Origin: Chrysoperla carnea
Taxonomy: Eukaryota > Arthropoda > Insecta > Neuroptera > Chrysopidae
Direction: 5' to 3'
DNA: 64,000 bases
Assembly (NCBI RefSeq): GCF_905475395.1
Contig: NC_058342.1
Span: 16,464,640 to 16,528,639, forward strand
The notes below the pieces were generated by a model. That model ran no database searches. It saw only the letters and a list, made by a program, of their open reading frames with translations, and was not told where the DNA came from. A program made the position numbers and the translations under genes. Shown piece after piece: positions 45,701 through 57,302 of this stretch; the stretch's first letter is position 1, and each line of letters opens with the position of its first letter.

Positions 45701-48700
45701 CCAAAAATACCATGGAAGCCATATCCAGTCTCTAGTGCATCGGTTACAGCTTTGATGCCAAAATATGACGACGATGAATCATCCGAAGAAAAGACTGACA
45801 TCGTCTCGGAAATTGGTACAACGTCGTTAGCGGTACTGTATGCTAGCAAATATATAAACGGTTTGTATTTAATTAGAAGTGATTAATATTCAATACTCAA
45901 TGGGTCAAGCGACATCATATTGCTATATAGAATATACAGAGTATTCCAAAAAATGTATTCGTGTGTCAAAAAGTTTTGCGTCTTTATTTTTGGGAGGTTA
46001 TTATGACAACGAAAAATTTTTAATTTCACAATAGTGTTAACAAGTACAAAACCGTCCATTTATCGAATGTTTTCAGATTTTTGGCCATTGTTTTGGGGCC
46101 CAAAAACACAGATGATAAAGCTGACCGATGAAATCTAAAACATTCATAATCATAACAATTGATATTTGGGTACATTTGTTTTCAATAGTTACGTTGAACG
46201 TTTCGCACAAACGAGTAATTGTGAGTCGCGTTAATCCTTCTCATTAAAACTTCATTAGATATTCTGAATTTGTGATTTAATGGAAGATTAGCTTCTTAGA
46301 TAAAATTTAGCTCACTGGGCTCAACATTCCTTAGACTGTTAATGTAACTCGAGTTCAGTTTTCCTTGTTTCCTTCACGCCTTGCTTAATTTAATGCAAGC
46401 TTAATAATTTAAAATTATTTTTGCAGGGCATGGATATTATTTATACTCTGATACCGATTTAAAAGAAAATGAGGATATGGCTTGTGATAAATCGAACAAC
46501 AGTGATTCACCCCCTTTGAATTCTTCAGAAGAGTCAGATTTCTTTTTCGATGATGAAACTCCTGTCCAAATAATTATTGTGTCGCTGTGGTTTTGGTGGT
46601 AAGTTGGACTTTCAAAGTGTTTTTAAAACGTTGAAACACTCTAGCTGTCCTTAAACAGTTTCAAAACGTAGTGACTGTGGACAAGTCAACCTTCTCTAGG
46701 TTACAAAAATCGCGTTATACTCACTAGAATAGTTAGGGGGTACGGTGAATGCGTACCTTGTCAGTCATTTGGGGATTACACCCAATCGTACAAAAAATAA
46801 CCCACTCAAAAGAGACCCTTACTAAATAATTTATTATTCGGTTTGCTCAGTTTTGGATACAGGAATACCACGCCACCTATAACAACTTTTAGCTTTTTAT
46901 GCAAAGAATTAAAAATTTCATATGCGCAGAAAAAAAGAGGGTGATTTCGGAAAAATTTACCATTTTCTAAAAAACTGGGGAAAATTTATTTATATATTTA
47001 TTTCCCGAAAATGTGAAAGAACAATCAAAATATACAAATCGGTTGGAAATTTTATGCTTAAAAACTTTTACTCAAAGTATTTTTTCCCTAAAATGCACAG
47101 TTTTTAAGGTTAATAATTAAAAAAAAAAAAAACTCCACAAAACATGGAAAATTGAACATTCATGTAATTTTTCAAAAATTATGAAAGATAAGAAAGAGTT
47201 TATATACACGAATCGATTGAAAATTTTACGCCTAATAACTTTGACTGACTTTCGACTGCCTATATGAAAATTTTTATTCTACAGGTATAAGCTAAAAATT
47301 GGTATAGGTGGCATTGCTGTACCCAAAACTTCAGTAAATTTTACCTAATTTGATGCGAATAATACTAAGTATCGAATCGAAATTAGATTTCAAAACATAC
47401 AATATTATTAAAAAGTTTGCCAACTTAAAAGCCATAAAAATTGAATTCGATATCTAAAGTATACCTAACTTTATTTTAGAGTAAACTAAATTTAATACTT
47501 TAATTATAGGAAAGAAGTCGTCGTGATTTCGGTAACCACAGCTTTTGTTGTCAATTTCATTCTGGCTAGACGATTTTTAAATACATCTCAAATTCAAGAA
47601 GGCGTTCAACAAGAAATCATCTTTATCGAACGTCACGTTCAAGTAAGTTAACTTGTTATGCAACCTGACTCTCTTAATTTTTTACAAGACGCCATTTTTT
47701 TCTAGATTCCATTCGATGAGAATGCCGATAAAAAAGAAATGATTCGACATTCATCAGAATCATCTAATAGTGGTGTGGATATTTCGAGTGGAAATGATTT
47801 ACCATTTAATTCACGGTTTTTAACCGATTTTGATATAATACATTGTTTGGGAAGAGGTGGATTTGGTATGGTATTCGAAGCTCGAAATAAAATTGATGAG
47901 TGGAATTACGCTGTGAAACAGATTAATTTGCCAAATCGGTAAGTATTAAACCAGTGAACGAAAAGAAGGGTGTTATATCCAGGTTCCTGGAATCTAGGTT
48001 TCTGTGGTCTTTTTGAATATAATCTGTCTTTTGGAAGGGGATTATCTCCTAGCAAGAATTAGATAAATTTAGAAGATTCTATAGATGCCAAGCGCGACGT
48101 ATAACGTACAAAATTTCTCTACAAGGACTTATCCCCAGATAGTTCCAAAATTATCGAACCTAAACATTCTGAATCGATTTCAAAGTGACATTAATAGTAC
48201 AACAAAATTAAATAAAATATCATGGTAATAAAAAAAAATTCATGCATCTGTTAAATTTTCCACAGTTGTTTATTAGGTTGTAAAAACATCGTTAAAAAAA
48301 ATCGAACTCTCAGGGGCGCGCCTAATCCACTTTTTTGAGGGGTAATTTGGAGGGGGGGGGTTACTCAGTTTTTTACATATTACAAAAAACTATTTATCAA
48401 GTTTAAAAAAGTTTGACTAAAAGCTCGAGCAGATTTAATTGTGCACATTTTTGTTTTTTTTTTTTTTTTTTTTACTTTCTAGCTTCATAATTGACCTTGA
48501 TATACCAATTTTAAAATGGAATTTTTTTGCTCATTCAATCAAATGAAAAATGATCCAGCTTGTAAACCGTTAGAGATAAAACAAAAGTTTAAATGTATAA
48601 GTTTTTCTTAATAAAAAAAATTAACAACTTTTATTCGAATCATTCTTTCGTAAACATAACTGTTTACACGTAAGGGGGCAACTTAGGAAAAATCTTTGGT

Positions 48701-51700
48701 GTCCATTTTCTCCAAAACTATAAAGAAAAGTATGTTGAAAATTTTCAGGATAACTTCAACTAGTCATTTTAAGAAAGATATTTGAAAAACAAAAAAAATT
48801 CCAGAAAATTTCGAAGTTTTCGACAATTTTTGAAAGAATTTTTTGTTAACTTAATAAAATGAAAAACAAAAAAATCATCTTGTAAATCGTTAGAGATAGC
48901 ACAAAACATTAAATGTAAAAGTTATGTCTTATAAAAAAATAATCAATTTTTGTTTGAAATATTTTTTTCTAAACATCCCTTTTCATCCACGAGGGCGTTT
49001 CTTTTATTTTTGTTTTTCTAGAATGTTTCACAAAACCACTAGTTGAAGTTAATCTGAAAATTTTCAACACACTTTTTTTTTATAGTTTTGGAAAAAAGGG
49101 CGCCAGAGTTGTGCCCTCACGGGTAAACAGTTATGTTTACGAAATAATGATTGAAATAAAAGTTATTAATTTTTTTATAAGAAATAACTTTTGTTCTATC
49201 TCCAACGGTTTAACAAAATTTATACTTTTTCATTTGATTGAATGAGCAAAAAAATTCCATTTTAAAATTGGCTTCATATCGATCGGTCAATTTTGAAACT
49301 AGAAAGTCGAAAAAAAAATCAGATAGAACTTTTTATTTATTTTTTACATAGTTTTTTTGTAATTTGTAAAAAACTGATTAAATACTCCAACTACTCCGCA
49401 AAAAGGTAGCTAGGCGCTCCCCTAAGAGGTCGACTTTTTTTTAAGCAGTTTTTACAATCTAATAAACAACTGTGGATAATTTCAAAGATGCATTTTATTT
49501 TTTTCTTTGAGATATTTGGTTTTATTGTGTTATAAATTGGGTTGAGGCCCTTAAACCAATTGATTCACGAAAATGAAATCAAAATAAATTTATTTAATTA
49601 TTCTAGCCATGATTCAAGACAACGTGTTATGCGTGAAGTGAAAGCACTAGCAAAATTGGATCATCGTAATATTGTGCGGTATTACAACGCATGGTTGGAA
49701 TTTCCACCAGCTGATTGGCAATCAAATGTTATGTCCTGTATTCTGTAAGTAGTCTTAAATATTTCTGTTAAAAATATTTCATTTCCCAATCAACTTTTCG
49801 AATTTAACACGCTGAACCCAGCAATGACTTTTCTAATTAGCTCTGTTGAATTTGCTAGCATACGTAAAACTTAAAATAATTATTTAAAAAATCAAAAAAC
49901 CCGACTGAGTTAAGCATAAACTGCATAGAAAATACACAAATCCAACAGTTTACATAGCGACTTTAACAGTCTGAACCCATTATTAGGAAGAGTCGAGTCG
50001 GTGTAGATTTTAATGGGTCCCAACCTGCCTTTTTTTTCAGTTTATATTTAACTCGGTTTTTTTATTTTTTCCTTTTTAGTAGGGATTTTCAAATACTTAT
50101 TAAACGGTACCCCACTTACCATTGTTTATAGACTGTCATTTGCAGCCTATTTTCTAAACGCGTAAACTGATTTTAATGATTATTACGTTAATCGATTTTT
50201 CTATTTAATAGCTATTCAATGATACCCCACTTGACATAGGTCGTCGACTTCAGGTCATTTTTCATTTTCACAATATGGCGTCTAGTGGTCGCCATTTCAG
50301 TAGCACTCGCAAGGTTACGACAAATCGATTGACGTAAAAATCATCAAAATCGGCTCAAAAGTTTAGTCTCTAGTGTACCCATAGATATATAACATATAGA
50401 TAGAGGATTTATATGGCGTAAAACAGCGCCTTAGTGTGAGTGGCTGAGAACTAAATAAAACCATTCAAAGCATATGTTATATGTTCTAGTCAATCATTTG
50501 GTGGCGCTAGTGTATATCTCAAATTCAGACCAATTCCAATGCATGGGATCCTCTATCTATATGTTATATATATATATATCTATGAGTGTACCACATAGTT
50601 TTTCGCAATATGGCGCCTGTTTGTTGCCATATTGAATTTTGATTATTGTCATATCTTCAATAGCACTCACAAGATTTAAAAAAATCGATTAACGTAAGAA
50701 TCGTCAAAATCGGTCAGACACGTTTGGCCTCTAGTGTGCCACACAGGAACACGCATACATTATTTTTCACAATATGGCGTCTGGTGGTCGCCATTTTGAA
50801 TTTTCATTACTACCTTCAGCATTCGCAAGGTTAAGACAAATCGAATGACGTAAAAATCATCAAAATCGGCTCAAGCGTTTGGTTTCTAGTTTACCACATA
50901 GTTTTTCGCAATATGGGGTCTGGTGATTGCCATATTGAATTTTCATTACTGCCATATCTTCAGAAGAATTCGCAAGGTTAAGACAAATCGATTCAAATAA
51001 TTTCAATACTCTATTACACAAATCAGCCTGGTTATTCAGTGTCAGACAATTCACTGAATAAACTTGTCTGGAAAATAATAACTTAACGACCTAGTGCAAA
51101 TGTGATTTCGAACAGTATTTAGACTAACTAGAATTCTGAATGTTTTTATTATTTCCAGCGATATCCCACATTCAACCTTCGAGTCGCCAACAGAAGATAG
51201 CATATCAATAGCAGAAGCACCGGGTGAAAATTATAATAAAATCGATATTTGCAATGATAACGATGAAGATGATTCGTTCATTGTATTCGGGGATAACTCC
51301 AATGATTCCAATTCAGATAGTGTTAGTAAACATCGTAATACAAGTCAATATAATAATTTTAATTCAAAAAATAATCAAATAGTGCCAAAGAATTCAACAA
51401 ATATTATTGAAATTGTGAATAAGAGTGATATTAGTCAAAGTGTTGCATCGCGTGCTGCTTTGAACGCGGAACGTCGAATGTACTTGTATATACAGATGCA
51501 GCTGTGTCAGAAGGAGAGCTTAAAAGATTGGATGTTAAAGAATGTTGTACGTGATCCAAATTCCATTAAAGTGATCTTCGAACAGATTTTATCCGCTGTG
51601 GAGTATGTACATTTACAAGGTCTTATACATCGTGATTTAAAGGTATATGCAAAATTTTATAAAAATTGACATATGTTGTAGATCAGATCAGAATCAAACT

Positions 51701-54700
51701 TTTCCATAAAATTTCCAATCTCCCGAGTGGTACTGAGAGTATCTTACCGTCCCACAGTGGAAAATATCACCGATTTAGGTGGAAAAAGTTCTGAAACTTG
51801 TCCATATTTAACATACGGAAAAAATAATTTAAACAAGTGAAAACAAACAATTGACTGAGTTATTTGTTGAAATACCATGTATAGACAATGTTGATGACTC
51901 TTATCACATTACACATACATTCATGTCACACATACATAACTGACATTCCTTTATAATATATACTATACAATCTGCGCCTAATTTGCACCCTCACGGGTAA
52001 ACAGTGATGTTTACGAAAAAATGTTTCAAACGAAAGTTGTTTATTTATTTAAGGAACATTTTTAACATTTAAACTTTTGTTCTATATCTAACGGTTTACA
52101 AAATGGGTCCTACGGACCCAAGACCCAATTGACCTATGTTGCTCATTTACGAACTCTGCCTCACTTTTTACGTACTCAGCACGCTATAAAAATTTCAGTT
52201 TGATATCTCTTTTTGTTTTTGAGTAATCTCGATGACAGACGGACAGGCAGACGATAGACAGACATCCGGAAATGGACTATTTACGCGATTATTATGAACA
52301 CCGATACCAAAATATTGTTCACAGTAACAATATTTTTAAACGTTACAAACTTGGGACTAAATTTAGTATACCTTGTATATTACAAATATTCATGGTATAA
52401 AAATCGAATTAATTTTTTGACACGATTGGCGAGCACACAATGGTCAAAAACAAAATTTATTTGCTAATATTTAAAACGGGAAATTCTAATTTTCAAAGGC
52501 CTAATCTCCATATCTTTTTGATTATTAATTTGAGCGAAAGTAAAAATAAATTTCAGCAAGGGGTCTTGGTGGTTTTTTTTTTGGGAAACTTAACCCACTC
52601 TTCAAAAAATTCCCTCCTCGTGATTCGGAGTGTTGTTTCTGAAAAAAATTATATATCACCCAAAACGCAAAAAATCGCAAAAATTGTTTGCAACATTTAA
52701 AGACTAGAAAGATGGATGAAACAAATCCTGCAAACAAATCCTTGGGATAACTTGTTGGTTATATAGTTTTTCGTTATTGAATACATTGAGCACGTTTACA
52801 AATTGCTAAGTTAACTCTGCAGCTAGATTGCATTGTTAAATAAAAGCAAAAACGAATAAAGATAATCTCACTGCCGGTTATTAGGCACTTGTTTAAACAA
52901 GAATGGCTCACTCATTTACTATTTACTAGCTTGATACCCGCCCGCTTCACTGGGCTTAAACGTAAAAACCACCGCTTTATAGCCTCCACTTCTATTGATC
53001 TCACTTATCCCCCTCATATAACACTTGAAGGAATTGTTTTACGCTGCTAAAAGATATGCACAGTTTTCAATTTTTTAAATTGTAAAGTAGTCATAATTCA
53101 TTGAGTATATCGGAAAAGGTGGCTATGAATTGTGACATTTACTATTTTAAATTTTTATAGAAATCTTTAATTTATAATACCGTGTTTACAAATCCTTATA
53201 TATTATAAATGTGAAAGTAAGGATTGTTTGTTACGCTTTCACACAAAAACTAGCGAATGGTTTTTAATTAAATTGTACAGCAATATAGCTCATACATCAG
53301 AATAACACATGAGCTATAATTTAAAAGATGAGCTATATTTAAAAAAAAATTTAATCTGACATTTACTATTTTAAATTTTTACTGAAATCTTTAATTTATG
53401 GTTCAAAATGATGATCATAATTCTGCTCTATCTGTGATCATCATTTTGAACCATAAATTAAAGATTTCTGTAAAAATTTAAAATAGTAAATGTCAGATTA
53501 AATTTATTTTATTTATTTTTTTAATATATCTTTAAATTATAGCTCATGTGTTATTTTGATGTATGAGCTATATTGCTGTACAGTTTCATTAAAAACCATT
53601 CGCTAGTTTTTGCGTGAAAGCGTAACAAACAATCTTTGCTTTCACATTTATAATATATAAGAATTTGTATACACGGTATGGCGGGAAGTATTAGTATTAA
53701 GCGTCTTATCAACTAATAATAAAAAGGTCAAGTACTCAGAAATTCCAAACTTTTGACTTGACTTTTGTCCACCTAAATTGGTGATTTTGCCGTTTGTGCG
53801 CCCCCTCAAAATTGCAGGAAAATATGCATGACCTAAACGAACTGCCAAAATTTTGAGACCAGGGTAGCTTTGTAAATTAGCCCATAAAGACATTTTTCTA
53901 CATAATTTCCAATGCCCCAAGTGATACTAGAGGTCATTATCTCCTGTAAAAGTATGCAACTTTAGCTGCGTATCCCACGTACCACTCGCGGATGTTAAAA
54001 TTTTCTGGAAAAGTGCCGTTCTAGTCTGAATTGCAACATGTCAATGCAAGTTTTTGGCAGCTGATGACATTCAGGTGCTATTATCTTACAAGATAAATAT
54101 AATTCATTACCCAATCACGTTTTTTTATAGCCGAGTAATATATTTTTCTCCTTGGATGGTGAAATAAAAATTGGTGATTTTGGATTGGTTACTGCAATGG
54201 ACGATGATGAATATGTGCCGCCCTGTGATACAAATACGCTTGCAAAGACAAAATTTAAAAAACATACTAGAGAAGTAGGCAAGTATAATCTTTAGTCAGT
54301 CCTTAAATTGGATTGTTTATTTTTAAAACATTCGCTACACTCGGCTTGTGAGTGTGGCACCAATGAGAGTGTTTAATCGAGGAAATAAAACCGAAAAAAC
54401 AGTCTGTCCAAGGAATTGATTTCTCGTCACTAGATTTTTATAGGAGCTGGTGGAAAATGTTTGTATGAGTGTACTCAAGAAAATCATATTAATGCAAACT
54501 TGTGTTTTTTCGAATGTAAAAAAAAGAGAATGTGGTATCCGGAAGTAAGTTACTTCTCCCCCACTTCGAATGAATATGATTTTGTTAAGTACACCCGGGC
54601 AAATATTTTTACCAGCTCTCATATAAATCTACCGGCGCGGGTTATTATATTATTAACAGAGTTATTATTTCTTCGAACATTTTTCAGTTGACGAATAATT

Positions 54701-56760
54701 TATATAAAATACTAAAATTTTTCAGGTACCCAGTTATACATGAGTCCAGAACAAGTAAAGGGTTCATTTTACAATTACAAAGTAGATATTTATTCATTAG
54801 GCGTGATATTTTTTGAATTATTAACGCCATTTTCTACGGAAATGGAACGACATAAAACTTTATCTGAATTACGATTCAATAAATTTCCTGATAGTTTTCA
54901 TAAAAAATTTCAACATGAGGTAAGTGTTCGCTTGTTTCATAGTAAACCGGACTTAATTTCTGATGAATATATGATTGAATGAACAAATACTTCTAATCAA
55001 TACTCAAAACCACTCAACCATCGTCAAATTTGTTCATAACAAAATTTTAGTCTAAAAATAAAATTTTTTTTAAAACGCCAACATATCGAAAACGATGAGG
55101 CTAGATGACAAAAATTGTTTAGAAACATCCCGAATATAAGATTCAATTGGTTCTGAATCAATATTTGATCAAAACCATACAATTTCATCAAAATAATGGT
55201 TTTTTTATTCCTTGAATTTATAAATAGCACAACAAAATTTTTAAAAAATATCATGGTAATAAAGAAAAAATTAATGCATCTTTGAAATTTTCCACAGTTG
55301 TTTATTAGGTTGTAAACGTAAACACTTCGTAAAAAAAGTCGATATCTCAAGATCGCGCCTAACCAACTTTTTTGGGGGTTAGTTGGGGGTTTTAATCAGT
55401 TTTTTACAAATTACAAAAAAAAAAAAAACTATGTTCAAATGAAAAAAGTTCAATTAAATGTTGTAGCTGATTAATTGTACACTTTTTTGTTTATTTTCGA
55501 CTTTCTAGCTTCAAAGTTGACCGAAGTATGCCAATTTTAAAATAGAATTTTTTGGCTCTTTCAATCAAATGAAAAAGTACCATTTTGTAAACCCTTAGAG
55601 ATAAAGCACTAGTTTAAATATAACAGTTATTCCTTACAAAAAAATTAACAACTTTTATTTGAAATATATTTTTATAAACACCACTGTTTATTCGCTAAGG
55701 CGTAACTTCGAAATTGTCGCAAGTATTTTCTGGAGTTTTATTTTTATTTTCTAGAATGTTTCACAAAACCACTAGTGAAGTTAGCCTAAAAACTTACAAC
55801 CAGCTTTTTTTTTAGAGTTTGGGAGAAAATGGACACTAAAGTTTTTTCCTAAGTTGCTCCCTCACGGATAAACAGTGATGTTTACGAAATAATGATTCAA
55901 ATAAAAGTTCTTAATTTTTGTTTATGGAATAACTTTTACATTTAAAGTTTTGTTCTATCTCTTACGGTTTACAAGATGGATAAAATTCCATTTTGAAATT
56001 GGCATATCTTGGTCAATTTTGAAGATATAAAGTAAAAAATGAGCACAATTAAATTAGTTTTTTGTTGAACTTTTTTTATTTGATACATAGTTTTTTTTTA
56101 ATTTGTAAAAAACTGATCAACCCCCCCCCCCCCCCCGCCAACTGCCTTCCAAAAAACGAAGTTAGATGCGCCCCTAAGAGGTCGACCTTTTTTACTAATT
56201 TTTTACAACCTAATAAACTACTGTCGAAAACTTCCAAGATGCATGAATATTTTCTTTTGAGATATTTAGTTTCATTGTGCTACTAAAAACGACGAGATTT
56301 AAGAAAAAATGTCAAAGGATTAGTTCGGAGAGTAGAATAGTTCAAGACCCATCCATTTCCTATTTTCATAATTTTTCAGTCCGATTGGTTGTTACAAACT
56401 TGTAAGCGCGTTCATTTCAAAAGCACAGTTTCTGATCAAACTGACTTTTTTCTACACCCACATACGAACAGTTAAAAAAACAGGCATTGAGTCCCGTTAA
56501 AATCGGAATTTTAATTTTAAATTCCGACCTCAAATACCTTATCTCCAACTAACATAGTGAAACACGAAAATTAATTTACAAATTTTCATTAAGTTCCTTC
56601 TTTTTGGTTTCAGCACGATTTATTAAAATTAATGTTAGCAACAAAACCTGAAAAAAGACCCACCACATATGGAATTCGATGTAGACCACCCTTCAATCAC
56701 ACCATAGAGGATACAAAGTGGCATTTTGAATTACCACCACGACAGGGGACAGTCAAATGA
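39707..56760 (+). CDS. EIF2AK3: PERK: eukaryotic translation initiation factor 2-alpha kinase 3, complete, 14 exons
   Basis: ER-membrane kinase that senses unfolded proteins and phosphorylates eIF2alpha. Exons: 39707-39837, 40510-40636, 42072-42222, 42763-43112, 43623-43769, 45611-45860, 46427-46598, 47510-47642, 47706-47938, 49607-49744, 51159-51642, 54131-54278, 54726-54919, 56614-56760. Phases match throughout, giving 934 aa (vertebrate and fly PERKs are about 1,100). Domains: signal peptide 1-24; lumenal sensor with [42 protein letters not shown] and IPWKPYPV; a hydrophobic membrane segment about 446-462; kinase from about 527, with GRGGFG (536-541), AVK Lys near 558, an acidic Asn/Ser-rich insert about 611-710, HRDLK (768-772), DFG near 788, GTQLYMSPE and [13 protein letters not shown]. 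The intron after 54278 starts GCAAGT (GC-AG); all others are GT-AG. Start: the ATG giving the signal peptide. Confidence 0.97.
40968..41145. repeat. Two opposed fragments of the ~600-bp repeat family
   Basis: TACCTTATATATATGAAGTA...GGGTACAAAAAG resembles the family's 3' end on the plus strand. CAATTAACTCAGTCAATTTT...GCACTTGTTT at 41105-41142 is its 5' end on the minus strand. In PERK intron 2. Confidence 0.55.
44417..45036 (+). repeat. ~600-bp dispersed repeat family copy
   Basis: In PERK intron 5. Runs from AACAAATGAAAGCAAGCAAT through GGGTAAACAGTAACTTTTTC, GATGGGTCCTACGGACCCAA and GGTGATTTTATGAACACC to a decayed end (ATATACAGTGTATAAAAA). The CA-rich segment is replaced near 44490-44640 by sequence related to the inner arms of the 48-kb foldback (ACAAAATCACTAGCTGAAGC). 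Confidence 0.8.
46630..46705 (+). repeat. LINE 3'-tail scrap
   Basis: CTGTCCTTAAACAGTTTCAA...GTGGACAAGTCAACCTTCTC parallels the tail region of the LINE copies at 13.2 and 17.45 kb (TTAAACAGCTTCAAATGG, GGGGATGAGTCAACCCC). Short and decayed. Confidence 0.45.
46838..47340. mobile_element. MITE of the 14.8-kb family, ~500 bp
   Basis: In PERK intron 7. The left end GCTCAGTTTTGGATACAGGA...CCACCTATA and right end TATAGGTGGCATTGCTGTAC...AAACTTCAGTAAAT are inverted relatives. The inner TATGCGCAGAAAAAAAGAGG matches the 14.8-kb copy (TATGCGCAGAAAAAAGGATG). Longer than that copy, so possibly the fuller form. Confidence 0.7.
48195..49532. mobile_element. Foldback element, ~1.3 kb, inverted arms ~500-600 bp
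   Basis: In PERK intron 9. The left arm starts TAGTACAACAAAATTAAATA and the right arm ends with a related complement (GTTTTATTGTGTTA). Paired landmarks are TCCACAGTTGTTTATTAGGT, TCAGTTTTTTACA-TATTAC and CCAATTTTAAAATGGAATTT, then AATCAAATGAAAAA. Both arms contain the stretch around GTAAACATAACTGTTTAC that is the core of the ~600-bp repeat family. A G-rich run (48351-48360) lies in the left arm. No transposase frame. Confidence 0.8.
50262..51000. repeat. ~150-bp tandem repeats interrupted by a small MITE
   Basis: In PERK intron 10. Units with TTTTTCGCAATATGG, GTCGCCATATTGAATTTT-like and CGATTGACGTAAAAATCATC strings start near 50268, 50606, 50763 and 50906. Subtracting the insert at about 50384-50574, the spacing is about 140-155 bp. 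The last unit lacks the end of its repeat. Confidence 0.75.
50384..50574. mobile_element. Small MITE inside the tandem array
   Basis: Left end ATAGATATATAACATATAGA, then TAGAGGAT; right end ATCCTCTATCTATATGTTAT, then ATATATATCTAT. These are inverted copies of about 28 bp. The array sequence resumes on either side (AGTGTACC before, AGTGTACC after), so the 8-bp AGTGTACC may be repeat sequence or a target duplication. No coding capacity. Confidence 0.65.
51833..52402 (+). repeat. ~600-bp dispersed repeat family, full-length copy
   Basis: In PERK intron 11. Well preserved from AACAAGTGAAAACAAACAAT to CATGGTATAAAAA, with GGGTAAACAGTGATGTTTAC and the GGGTCCTACGGACCC palindrome intact. Confidence 0.88.
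52926..53662 (-). mobile_element. Helitron-like element with an internal 470-bp palindrome
   Basis: In PERK intron 11. On the minus strand the element ends with the hairpin GCCCAGTGAAGCGGGCGGGT, a short spacer, CTAG and T at 52926-52929, like the 27.3-kb copy. Its 5' TC end is at 53661-53662. It also contains a second, oppositely oriented 5' end (TCCTTATATATTATAAATGT, from 53193). The two halves, 53193-53425 and 53430-53662, are near-perfect inverted copies (TTTGTTACGCTTTCACRCAA, AATATAGCTCATACATCARA). The inverted match runs ~16 bp beyond the ends (TACCGTGTWTACAAA). Confidence 0.8.
55225..56282. mobile_element. Foldback element, ~1.06 kb, same family as at 48.2 kb
   Basis: In PERK intron 13. 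Left end TAGCACAACAAAATTTTTAA and right end with the complement of TAGCACAATGAAACTAAATA. Arms share ATGCATCTTTGAAATTTTCC, GTTTATTAGGTTGTAAA and the ATTTTAAAATRGAATTTTTT block with the 48-kb copy. A C run of 15 or more (56118-56136) in the right arm corresponds to the G run in the opposite arm of the sister copy. Confidence 0.8.
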
Positions 56761-57145
56761 CAATGACAAATTAACAAAGAACATTTTTGTAGTAGCTTTA
56801 AAATTGATCGATTTAATTGCACTTAAGTTTTCTATTCTTGTGGAGTTTCGTTTTAGTTTAATAAAAAAAGAAATTGTTTGTGTGTGCAATTTGCGATTTT
56901 GTTTTTTTTTTGGAATTTTGTGAAATTTTGTTTGTGTACAGTGAAATTAAATCGATTTGAAATATTAATATAGATATTTTTGTCGTGGAGTATTAGAAAG
57001 AAACATACATATTTTTGGAATAATTTAGAAATTTTTTGTATATTAAAAATGTTTATGATGGTTAAGTTTATTTAAACAAAATGATTCTACATTCCATTGT
57101 ATTTAATTATATTGAATTTTTAATAAATATTTTTTTAATAAATTA
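56761..57145 (+). terminator. PERK 3' UTR and likely polyadenylation signals
   Basis: AATAAA occurs at 57122-57127 and again at 57137-57142, about 370 bp after the PERK stop codon, in U/A-rich sequence. No splice or coding signal follows before the next repeat. The position is plausible for the PERK transcript end. Confidence 0.6.
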
Positions 57146-57302
57146 CTATTTTAAATCTAGTTTCACTCATTGAATGCGTTAGGGACTACTGCTAGAATGA
57201 ATATTCGCGTATTTTTTAACATTTGCATTCGCAAAAAACGATGTAAATGTTTTTGACAAAAAATCATCATTATTTTGTATTACAAATTGCAAAATAACCC
57301 CA

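Noticed and set aside
54335..54691. Open frames on both strands in PERK intron 12
   Set aside because: They lie between two well-defined kinase exons and have no similarity to a known domain.
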